Positions 7,889 through 14,719 of a stretch of DNA of 18,035 nt are shown one piece after another. This DNA comes from UBA7185 sp964606855. Lineage in GTDB: Bacteria; Bacillota; Peptococcia; Peptococcales; Peptococcaceae. The position numbers were made by a program, and so were the translations under genes. Under the pieces are notes generated by a model. The model searched no databases. It was not told the DNA's origin and saw only the letters and a list, made by a program, of their open reading frames with translations. Numbering within the stretch: the stretch's first letter is position 1; every line of letters starts with the position of its first letter. Where the stretch lies: assembly GCA_964606855.1 (NCBI GenBank), contig CAZSHM010000036.1, positions 1-18,035 of the forward strand, read 5' to 3'.

Positions 7889-8941
7889 CTAGAGCTGGCA
7901 GGTCCCGTCGACGACAACTTTCCTGGCGCCCGCCGTCACGCGGCCGATCTCATAAACCGCCTCCCCCAGGCCGGCGCAGGCCGCCTTCACCCGCTCGCCG
8001 TTCTCCGCGTCGCAGATCAGGACAAAACCGATGCCCATGTTGAAAGTGCGGTACATCTCCCGCTTCTCCACATGGCCCTTCTCCTGAATCAGGGCAAAGA
8101 TCGGCTGCGCGGGCCAGGCGCCGCTGTCGATCTCCACTTGACAGTCCTCGGGCAGGACGCGCGGCACATTCTCCAGCAGGCCGCCGCCCGTGATGTGCGC
8201 CATGCCCTTGATCTGTGCGCGCTCCAGGAGCGCGCGCACGATCCGGACGTAGATCCTGGTCGGCGTGAGCAGGACATCGCCCAGCTTTGCACCGAGAGAT
8301 GGAATCTCCTGCTCCAGGGACAACCCCGCATAGTCCAAAAGCACCTTGCGCACCAGTGAGAACCCGTTGCTGTGCACACCGCTGGACGGCAGCCCTAGCA
8401 CCACGTCGCCGGGACGGATGGTGCTGCCGTCGATGATCTTCTGCCGGTCCACGATGCCCACCGTAAAGCCGGCCAGGTCGTACTCCCCGGGGGGATAAAA
8501 GCCCGGCATCTCCGCCGTCTCGCCGCCGATCAGGGCACAGCCCGCCTGGCGGCAGCCCTCGGCCACGCCGGAGACCACCTCCGCCACCTGATCCGGCTCG
8601 CACTTGCCCACAGCCAGATAATCCAGGAAAAACAGCGGTTCGGCCCCGGAGACCAGGACATCGTTGACGCACATGGCCACCGCGTCGATGCCGATTGTAC
8701 CGTGCCGGCCCGTCTCAAAGGCGAGCTTCAGCTTGGTTCCGACGCCGTCGGTTCCGGAGACCAGGACGGGCTCCGCATACTTGTCCTTCTCGATCGCAAA
8801 CAGCCCGCCGAAACCGCCCAGATCGGTGACAACCTCCGGGCGGAAGGTGGATTTGACCAGGGGTTTCATCCGCTCGACCGCCTGATTGCCCTTGGTGATG
8901 TCCACCCCGGCGCCGCTGTATGTCAAACTCTGCTCCCGCAT
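7889..8941 (-). CDS. purM: Phosphoribosylformylglycinamidine cyclo-ligase (AIR synthetase)
   Basis: Step 5: FGAM + ATP gives 5-aminoimidazole ribotide (AIR). It is a cytoplasmic enzyme sharing its fold with the PurL synthetase domain. The product is 350 residues, normal for the family. It shows GTDGVGTKLK near residue 62, the DAVAMCVNDVLVSGAEPLFF stretch, GGETAEMPGFY and LPSSGVHSNGFSL. Start is ATG at 8941 with AGGAG (8947-8951) 5 nt away; the frame extends upstream into purF but that part has no ribosome site. It follows purF after 41 bp, which supports co-transcription. Confidence 0.97.
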   Translation of the reverse strand: MREQSLTYSGAGVDITKGNQAVERMKPLVKSTFRPEVVTDLGGFGGLFAIEKDKYAEPVLVSGTDGVGTKLKLAFETGRHGTIGIDAVAMCVNDVLVSGAEPLFFLDYLAVGKCEPDQVAEVVSGVAEGCRQAGCALIGGETAEMPGFYPPGEYDLAGFTVGIVDRQKIIDGSTIRPGDVVLGLPSSGVHSNGFSLVRKVLLDYAGLSLEQEIPSLGAKLGDVLLTPTRIYVRIVRALLERAQIKGMAHITGGGLLENVPRVLPEDCQVEIDSGAWPAQPIFALIQEKGHVEKREMYRTFNMGIGFVLICDAENGERVKAACAGLGEAVYEIGRVTAGARKVVVDGTCQL

Positions 8942-8982
8942 AAGCGCTCCTCTCTTTCTCACCGCGCCGTCCGCGCGGCCGC

Positions 8983-10404
8983 TCACTCCAGGGCATCCTT
9001 GGGGCCGTGGCAGTCGCTCGGCACCCCCATCGGATAGTTGCCGTCCAGGCAGGCGGTGCAGAAATCGCAGCGGCCCGCCACCGCGCGCAAGAGCCCCTCC
9101 ATGCTCAGATAGTGCAGGCTGTCCGCGCCGATGGATTTGCAGATGCCGTCGATGTCATACTTGTGCGCGATCAGCTCCTCCTGGATGCCGGTGTCGATGC
9201 CGTAATAGCAGCAGTATTTGACCGGCGGCGCGCTGACCAAAAAGTGTACTTCCCGCGCGCCGTGCTCCCGCAGGAGTTTGACCAGCTTGCGGCTGGTGGT
9301 ACCGCGCACGATGGAATCGTCCACCACCGCGATCCGTTTTCCCTCCAGCGCGTCGCGGATCGGGTTCAGCTTCAGGCGCACCATCTTCTCGCGCAGCTGC
9401 TGGCTGGGCTGGATGAACGTGCGGCCCGCGTAGCGGTTCTTGAGGATGCCCTGCGTGAAGGGGATCCCCACTTCCTCGGCATACCCGATTGCCGCCGTGG
9501 TGCCGGAATCCGGCACGGAGATGACGGTGTCCACATCCAGCGGCGCCTCCTTGCCCAGCTCCCGCCCCATGATCCGCCTGGCGTGATTGACGTTGATCCC
9601 GTCGATGTTGCTGTCCGGGCGCGCGAAATAGATGAACTCGAACACGCAGAGGGCGGTTCTGCTCTGGGCGAAGAGCGTCGTGGAGTGCAGCCCCGTCTCG
9701 TCGATGGTCAAGATCTCGCCCGGCGCCACATCCCGCAGGAAGGTCGCCCCCACCGCGTCCAGCGCGCAGGACTCCGACGCCACCACATATCCGTTCCCGC
9801 CCAGTCTGCCGATGCAGAGCGGGCGGTTGCCGTAGGGATCGCGCACCGCATAGAGCTTTTTCTCGTTCATGATGACCAGCGCGTAGGAACCCTTGATGTC
9901 GATCATCGCCTTCATCATCGCCTGCTCCAGCTCGTCCTGCCCGTTGCGGGCGATCAGCCCCACGATCTGCTCGGTGTCGATCGTCATCTGGAACAGCGAG
10001 CCGCTCTCCATCAGGCGGCCGCGCAGCTCCGCCGCGTTGGTCAGATTGCCGTTGTGCGCCAGGGCGATCTGACCCCGCAGGTAGCGGGCCACCACCGGCT
10101 GCGTGTTCAGCTGGGAGTTCTCCCCCGTCGTAGAGTAGCGCACGTGTCCGATGCCCAGGTGCCCCTCCAGCCTGTCCAGAATCCGCTGCGAAAACACATC
10201 GGAGACGAGCCCGAGATTCTTATAGTAGTCGATCCGCTTGCCGTCGCTGACTGCCATGCCGCAGCCCTCCTGCCCGCGGTGCTGCAAAGAAAACAGGCCG
10301 AGGTAGATCAGCTCCGACACCGGCACGCCCTGCGCGTAGATGCCGAAGACGCCGCACTCCTCGTTCAGTTTGTCGAGTCTTTCGTCAAACAGCTCCTCCA
10401 CCAC
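8983..10404 (-). CDS. purF: Amidophosphoribosyltransferase (glutamine PRPP amidotransferase), Fe-S type
   Basis: Committed first step: PRPP + glutamine gives phosphoribosylamine, normally feedback-inhibited by AMP and GMP in this family. The product is 473 residues. A 16-residue propeptide precedes Cys17 in ECGVFGIY, the N-terminal nucleophile exposed by self-cleavage. The PRPP-binding loop VVDDSIVRGTT is at residues 360-370. Cys253 (CVFEF), Cys398/399 (YCCYYGID) and the cluster Cys446, Cys449, Cys452 near the C-terminus match the positions of [4Fe-4S] ligands in Bacillus-type PurF. That suggests an oxygen-sensitive enzyme. Start is GTG at 10404, 7 nt from GGAGG; a second GTG at 10401 is possible. 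The 64-bp gap to purC holds a 7-bp hairpin (10441-10464). Confidence 0.97.
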   Translation of the reverse strand: MVEELFDERLDKLNEECGVFGIYAQGVPVSELIYLGLFSLQHRGQEGCGMAVSDGKRIDYYKNLGLVSDVFSQRILDRLEGHLGIGHVRYSTTGENSQLNTQPVVARYLRGQIALAHNGNLTNAAELRGRLMESGSLFQMTIDTEQIVGLIARNGQDELEQAMMKAMIDIKGSYALVIMNEKKLYAVRDPYGNRPLCIGRLGGNGYVVASESCALDAVGATFLRDVAPGEILTIDETGLHSTTLFAQSRTALCVFEFIYFARPDSNIDGINVNHARRIMGRELGKEAPLDVDTVISVPDSGTTAAIGYAEEVGIPFTQGILKNRYAGRTFIQPSQQLREKMVRLKLNPIRDALEGKRIAVVDDSIVRGTTSRKLVKLLREHGAREVHFLVSAPPVKYCCYYGIDTGIQEELIAHKYDIDGICKSIGADSLHYLSMEGLLRAVAGRCDFCTACLDGNYPMGVPSDCHGPKDALE

Positions 10405-10468
10405 AATCGCTCCTCCCGAACGTCCGCATGCAAATGCACCCGCCGCACCCTCCCAGATGCGGCGCGTC

Positions 10469-11185
10469 TCACGCCAGCGCGTCCTCCAGCCGCTGCAGCA
10501 CGGTGTGGTAGGCCTCCTCCACATTGCCCAAGTCGCGGCGGAAACGGTCCTTGTCCATCTTCTCCCGGGTCGTCGCGTCCCACAGCCGGCAGCAGTCCGG
10601 GGAGATCTCATCGGCCAGAATCAGCTCCCCGTCCGGCGTGCGGCCGAACTCAATCTTGAAGTCCACCAGAATCAGATTGCACTTCGCGAAGATCTCCTTC
10701 AGGACCTCGTTGATCCGCTCCGTCTGCTGCGCGATGTAGGCCAGCTCGTCCTCGCTCGCCAGATCCAGCGCCACGATCTGCGAGTCGTTGATCATCGGAT
10801 CGCCGAGATCGTCGTTCTTGTAGCAGTACTCCAGGGTCGGACGCTTGAGCGGCGTGCCCTCCGCCACGCCGAAGCGCTTGGCGAAGGAACCGGCGGCGAC
10901 GTTGCGCACGATCACCTCCAGCGGCACGATCTCCACCGCGCGCACCAGCTGCTCGCGGTCGTTCAGCTTCTCCACGAGATGATGCGCGATGCCCGCCTTG
11001 CCCAGCTCCTCAAACAGGATGGTGGTGATGGCGTTGTTCATCACGCCCTTGTCGGCGATGCTGCCCTTCTTCTCCCCGTTGAACGCCGTGGCGTCGTCCT
11101 TATAGCGGATCAGATACAGCGACGGATCGTCCGTCCGAAATACTTTCTTGGCCTTGCCCTCGTATAATTGCTCCAGTACGTTCAT
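10469..11185 (-). CDS. purC: Phosphoribosylaminoimidazole-succinocarboxamide (SAICAR) synthase
   Basis: Joins CAIR and aspartate with ATP to give SAICAR. The 238-residue product is the usual bacterial length. Recognised stretches are LYEGKAKKVF at the N-terminus, RNVAAGSFAKRFG in the middle, LVDFKIEFG and LADEISPDCCRLWD near the C-terminus. Start is ATG at 11185, with a GGAGGGAG site (11193-11200) upstream. It lies 59 bp after purB and 64 bp before purF. Its product is the substrate of the neighbouring purB enzyme. Confidence 0.97.
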   Translation of the reverse strand: MNVLEQLYEGKAKKVFRTDDPSLYLIRYKDDATAFNGEKKGSIADKGVMNNAITTILFEELGKAGIAHHLVEKLNDREQLVRAVEIVPLEVIVRNVAAGSFAKRFGVAEGTPLKRPTLEYCYKNDDLGDPMINDSQIVALDLASEDELAYIAQQTERINEVLKEIFAKCNLILVDFKIEFGRTPDGELILADEISPDCCRLWDATTREKMDKDRFRRDLGNVEEAYHTVLQRLEDALA

Positions 11186-11244
11186 GCTCGTTCTCCCTCC
11201 GGCGAAAAATATGTTTCCCGGCGGCCCTCCTGCCGCCGCGCGCG

Positions 11245-12540
11245 TCAGATCAGGCCGCAGCGCTGAAAGATGTAGTCCACATACTTCGTGTGATAGCTGT
11301 AATCGAAGATGCCGTCCAACTCCTCCTCGGTGATGTAGCGCATGATGTTCTCGTCCTGCTTCACCAGATCCTTGAACGGTGTTTTTGTATCCCAGGCGCG
11401 CAGCGCGTCGGCCTGCACCCAGGGATAGACCGTATCTCGCGGCACGCCCTTCTCCACCACCGTCAGCATCAGCCGCTGCGAGAAGATCAGCCCCAGCGTC
11501 TTCTCCACGTTCGCCATCATCTGATCCTCGTGAACCTCCATGTGCTTCACGATATCCACCGCCAGGGTCAGGATGTAGTAGAGCAGCGTGGTGCTGTCGG
11601 GGATGATGATGCGCTCCGCGGAGGAGTGGGCCAGGTCGCGCTCATGCCAGAGCACGGAGTTCTCCAGGGCGGGGACGATATTGCCGCGGATGACGCGCGC
11701 CAGACCGCAGACGCGCTCGCAGGTCATCGGATTGCGCTTGTGCGGCATGGCGGAAGAGCCCTTCTGCCCCTTCTTGAACTCCTCCATCACCTCAAAGATC
11801 TCCGTCCGCTGCAGGTTTCGGATCTCCGTCATGAATTTATCCAGCGAGGTGGCGACGATGGCCAGCGTTGTCATATACTCATTGTAGCGGTCGCGCGGAA
11901 TCACCTGCGTGGAAACCGGCTCCGGCACAAGCCCCAGGTGCGCGCAGACATACTCCTCGATGCGCGGGTCGATGTTCGCGAACGTGCCCACCGCGCCGGA
12001 GATCTGCCCGACGCTGACCGTCTCGATCGCGCGTTTCATGCGCTCGATGTTGCGCAGCGTCTCCTCATACCACACCGCCAGTTTGAGCCCGAAGGTGATG
12101 GGCTCCGCGTGGACCGCGTGCGTGCGCCCGATGCAGAGCGTGTCCTTGTACTGCACGGCTTTCTCTTTCAAGACTGCGGCGAGTTCTTCCAGCTTGCCCA
12201 GGATGGCCTCGCCGGCCTGCTTCATCTGCACAGCCTCCGAAGTGTCCAGCACATCGGAGGAGGTCATGCCCGCGTGCAGATACTTCGCGTCCTCGCCGAC
12301 ATACTCGCCCACGCAGGACAAGAAGGCGATCACGTCGTGCCGCGTCGTCTGCTCGATCTCGTTGACGCGGTCCACGTCAAAATCGGCCTTGGCACGGATG
12401 TTGGCCGCCGCCTCTTTCGGAATCTGACCGATGGAGGCCATCCCCTCGCAGGCCAGCACTTCCACCTCCAGCATGATCCGCAGTTTATTCTCCTGGGACC
12501 AGATCGCTGCCATCGCCGGCAGCGTATAGCGCTCGATCAT
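11245..12540 (-). CDS. purB: Adenylosuccinate lyase
   Basis: Removes fumarate from SAICAR to give AICAR in the IMP pathway, and from adenylosuccinate to give AMP, so it serves two branches. The 431-residue product belongs to the fumarase/aspartase superfamily. It shows HAGMTSSDVLDTS, the catalytic histidine region GRTHAVHAEP (His141) and the signature loop GSSAMPHKRNP (Ser262-Ser263). Start is ATG at 12540 with GGAGG (12551-12555) 10 nt upstream. It lies between purE and purC (45- and 59-bp gaps). purA, needed for its second role, is not in this window. Confidence 0.97.
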   Translation of the reverse strand: MIERYTLPAMAAIWSQENKLRIMLEVEVLACEGMASIGQIPKEAAANIRAKADFDVDRVNEIEQTTRHDVIAFLSCVGEYVGEDAKYLHAGMTSSDVLDTSEAVQMKQAGEAILGKLEELAAVLKEKAVQYKDTLCIGRTHAVHAEPITFGLKLAVWYEETLRNIERMKRAIETVSVGQISGAVGTFANIDPRIEEYVCAHLGLVPEPVSTQVIPRDRYNEYMTTLAIVATSLDKFMTEIRNLQRTEIFEVMEEFKKGQKGSSAMPHKRNPMTCERVCGLARVIRGNIVPALENSVLWHERDLAHSSAERIIIPDSTTLLYYILTLAVDIVKHMEVHEDQMMANVEKTLGLIFSQRLMLTVVEKGVPRDTVYPWVQADALRAWDTKTPFKDLVKQDENIMRYITEEELDGIFDYSYHTKYVDYIFQRCGLI

Positions 12541-12585
12541 TTCGCAATTTCCTCCCCTGACTGAAACTATGGCGCGCCGTCCGCC

Positions 12586-13092
12586 TCACTCTTCCGCGGC
12601 CAGCGCCGCCTCGACCCGGCGCGATTTTTCCTCCACCTCGCGGGCCATCCTGTCCTTGTACGCCTTCAGTTTCCCGCGCAGCGCCGGATCCTTGCCCGCC
12701 AGGATCTGCGCCGCCAGAATGCCGGCGTTTTTGGCGCCGTTGATGGCGACCGTCGCCACGGGGATGCCCGACGGCATCTGCACCGTGGCGTAGAGGGCGT
12801 CCACGCCGGAGAGCGCCGTGGCGTTGATGGGCACGCCGATCACCGGCAGCGTCGTCACCGACGCCAGAACCCCGGCCAGATGCGCCGCCGCGCCTGCCCC
12901 GGCGATGATCACCTCGATGCCGCGCTCCTCGGCCTGCTCCGCATACCGGAGCGCCCGGTAGGGCGTGCGGTGCGCCGAGGCCACGATCATCTCACTCTCC
13001 ACGCCGAACTCCCGCAGAATCTTGGCCGCCTCCTGCATAATCTTGAAATCTGAATCGCTCCCCATGACGATTCCCACGCTTGCCTGTTCCAT
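12586..13092 (-). CDS. purE: N5-carboxyaminoimidazole ribonucleotide mutase (AIR carboxylase catalytic subunit)
   Basis: Forms CAIR for PurC. The 168-residue product shows GSDSD (residues 11-15), SAHRTP (39-44), the AGAGAAAHLAG loop and QMPSGIPVATVAI. These resemble class I PurE, which isomerises N5-CAIR made by PurK, rather than class II enzymes that use CO2 directly; this class assignment is by eye. No purK is present in the cluster. Start is ATG at 13092, 7 nt from GGAGG (13100-13104); the frame extends to 13170 without a better site. It is the first pur gene, 95 bp after the glucosaminidase stop, with a strong hairpin between. Confidence 0.95.
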   Translation of the reverse strand: MEQASVGIVMGSDSDFKIMQEAAKILREFGVESEMIVASAHRTPYRALRYAEQAEERGIEVIIAGAGAAAHLAGVLASVTTLPVIGVPINATALSGVDALYATVQMPSGIPVATVAINGAKNAGILAAQILAGKDPALRGKLKAYKDRMAREVEEKSRRVEAALAAEE

Positions 13093-13111
13093 AAACACGC
13101 CTCCTCTGTTC

Positions 13112-13140
13112 CGGGCAGCGCCGCTCCCGGCCGCTGCCCG
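13112..13140. repeat. 9-bp hairpin just before the purE ribosome site
   Basis: CGGGCAGCG (13112-13120) and CGCTGCCCG (13132-13140) form a perfect 9-bp stem with an 11-nt loop. On the minus strand the stem ends 6 nt before the AGAGGAGG site of purE. No T-run follows, so it is not a classical terminator. It could mark an RNA processing point, protect the 3' end of the upstream message, or affect purE translation. No promoter-like -35/-10 pair was seen in the 95-bp gap. Confidence 0.55.
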
Positions 13141-13187
13141 CTGGGTTCCTGTTCTTCCCCTGCGGCACACCGCCCCGCCGTGGGCCG

Positions 13188-14507
13188 CTAGCCCTGGTCG
13201 CGCGCCAGCACGTCCGCGCCGTCTGGCACGCCCGGCAGCCAGTAATCCCGGATGATGCTCTCGCCGTAGCCGTCCCCGGGCACTGCCCAGCGGCCGTCGA
13301 GGTCGATCCAGCGCCGCGCCGCGCCGCGCTTTACATAGTTAAACCGCGGATCCAGAAGTTCACAGCCATCCGGGAGTTCCGACCGCGTGGTATAGGCGTA
13401 TAAATGCTGGATGTGCGCCTCCACGCCGTCCGCTACGGTCAGGTAGGTGAGGCCGTGCAGTCCCGGAATCGAGTAGACCCGCAGCGGATCCACCCCGTTT
13501 AACGGTTCATCGCCGGTGTTCACCTGCCCGGATGCGCCCAGCCCGCAGAAATTATTCTGGAACGGCTGCACGCTGCCGTAAAATTGAAAGTAGCCGGTCT
13601 CCTTGAGCGCCTGGGCAAAGGCGAGATCCCCGCGGATGTTGTAGCGCGCGCCGATCTCAATGTAGAGACGGGCGATATCGCGCGGGAAGGGCTGAAAACC
13701 AAGCTCCGGATACCTGCGCTCCATCATGGCGCGGACGTCGTCCTCCTTATCCGCGAGGTAGGCCTCCAGTTCCTCCGCCGTCAGCAGGCTCTTGCCCTGG
13801 ATCGTGAGCGCCAGGTATCCCTCCGCCTCCGGCGTATTTGCCTCATCCCCCGGGGAAGTCTCCTCCGCGGTCCCGGGCGCCGGCGAGAGTTCCGATTCGC
13901 CCAGCGCCTGCCATTCTTCCTCCGTCGTCTCCTTCAGCACTTCCTGCGGCGGCGTCTTCTCCTCCACGATCACCAGCCCGTTGTGCCACTCCACCTCGCA
14001 GGAGAGCGCCTCGCTCACCACGCGCAGCGGAACCATGGTATATCCATCCGCGCTGATGTAGGGGCTCCCCGTGAAAGTATCCAGGGCGAGTTCCGCGCCG
14101 TCGACGAAGATCCGGAGCGCCGCGCCCGGATCCGCCGGCGGAAACTCCGGCCCGGGCTCGGAGGAGCTCCCCGCCCCGGCAATGTCGATCACGCGCGCCT
14201 GCGCCTGCCAGCGCACCTCGTAGCCCAGCGCCTCGCTCACCAGCCGCAGCGGCACGTAGACGCGATTGTTCCGCAGCACCGGCGCGGTATCCATCTCCGC
14301 CGCGCTGTAGTGGTGGTCGTTGATGACCAGTTCCAGCGGCGTCACTGCCTCCGCGAACGGCGGCACATCCTCCGCGGCCCAAACCGGGGAGAGCGCCCCG
14401 CAGAAAAAGAGCGCGCCCGCCAGTGCCAGCGCGCGCAGCGGCAAACTGCCCCGCTGCGGCCGAGGCGCTGCCTGTTTCTGTTTCTTTCGGTTTTGTATCT
14501 TGTCCAT
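13188..14507 (-). CDS. Secreted glucosaminidase-family wall hydrolase with two copper-amine-oxidase-N-like repeats
   Basis: Probable exported peptidoglycan hydrolase of 439 residues. A Lys/Arg-rich start and a hydrophobic stretch (residues ~22-44, ending VWAA) form a signal peptide, likely cut near residue 44-45. Two repeats of the copper-amine-oxidase-N type follow (about 53-110 and 127-183), each with a VPLR.VSEAL core; these are common surface-binding modules in Clostridia and need not bind copper. After an acidic linker comes a glucosaminidase domain (about 240-435) with the likely catalytic Glu303 in ALKETGYF, then NFCGLGA. Start ATG 14507 has GGAGA 8 nt upstream. ATG 14522 in the same frame has a weaker site, and the much longer open frame is rejected. 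It shares direction with purE. Confidence 0.88.
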   Translation of the reverse strand: MDKIQNRKKQKQAAPRPQRGSLPLRALALAGALFFCGALSPVWAAEDVPPFAEAVTPLELVINDHHYSAAEMDTAPVLRNNRVYVPLRLVSEALGYEVRWQAQARVIDIAGAGSSSEPGPEFPPADPGAALRIFVDGAELALDTFTGSPYISADGYTMVPLRVVSEALSCEVEWHNGLVIVEEKTPPQEVLKETTEEEWQALGESELSPAPGTAEETSPGDEANTPEAEGYLALTIQGKSLLTAEELEAYLADKEDDVRAMMERRYPELGFQPFPRDIARLYIEIGARYNIRGDLAFAQALKETGYFQFYGSVQPFQNNFCGLGASGQVNTGDEPLNGVDPLRVYSIPGLHGLTYLTVADGVEAHIQHLYAYTTRSELPDGCELLDPRFNYVKRGAARRWIDLDGRWAVPGDGYGESIIRDYWLPGVPDGADVLARDQG

Positions 14508-14538
14508 ACGGTTCTTCTCCATATTCGATCCAGATTGC

Positions 14539-14554
14539 GCGCTCCGCGGAGCGC
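14539..14554. promoter_or_regulatory. 16-bp perfect palindrome at the predicted transcription start of the glucosaminidase gene
   Basis: GCGCTCCGCGGAGCGC is self-complementary and begins about 5 nt downstream of the predicted start point of the minus-strand promoter (near 14559). It could be an operator or a 5' stem in the mRNA. On the plus strand it is followed by CTTGTTTTTTT, which resembles an intrinsic terminator. However, no plus-strand gene is seen upstream for it to end. Confidence 0.45.
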
Positions 14555-14565
14555 CTTGTTTTTTT

Positions 14566-14595
14566 ATTCTAGCATATTTTCCGGCGGTTTGTCTT
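14566..14595 (-). promoter_or_regulatory. Promoter for the glucosaminidase gene, possibly also serving the pur genes
   Basis: On the minus strand an extended -10, TGCTAGAAT (TAGAAT at 14571-14566), lies 18 bp downstream of a partial -35, AAGACA (14595-14590). It sits in an AT-rich island just after the transporter terminator. The leader would be about 50 nt. This is the only convincing promoter seen between the transporter and purE. Confidence 0.55.
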
Positions 14596-14647
14596 GCTTT
14601 TATGGCGATTTTTTGATTATTTTTCTGCTTTTTTCCTGCTTTGCGAC

Positions 14648-14679
14648 AAAAAACGGCCGGCAGATTGCTCTGCCGGCCG
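14648..14679 (-). terminator. Strong intrinsic terminator of the transporter gene
   Basis: An 11-bp perfect GC-rich stem, CGGCCGGCAGA/TCTGCCGGCCG (arms 14654-14664 and 14669-14679, 4-nt loop), is followed on the minus strand by six T residues (14653-14648). It lies about 40 bp after the transporter stop codon, so it should separate the transporter transcript from the glucosaminidase-pur transcript. Confidence 0.93.
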
Positions 14680-14719
14680 CAGGTACGCGCCTTTCTCAAC
14701 ATTTTGTGCGGTGCCCGCT

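Noticed and set aside
10385..10429. 14-codon minus-strand frame (ATG at 10429) overlapping the purF start, like a leader peptide
   Set aside because: The G-rich sequence upstream is part of a hairpin, and the peptide has no codon run or attenuator structure to support a leader role.
13093..13187. Search for a purine riboswitch or PurR-type box before purE
   Set aside because: The gap is too short for the riboswitch and contains neither its conserved core nor a CCGAAC-type PurR box. None was seen before the glucosaminidase gene either.
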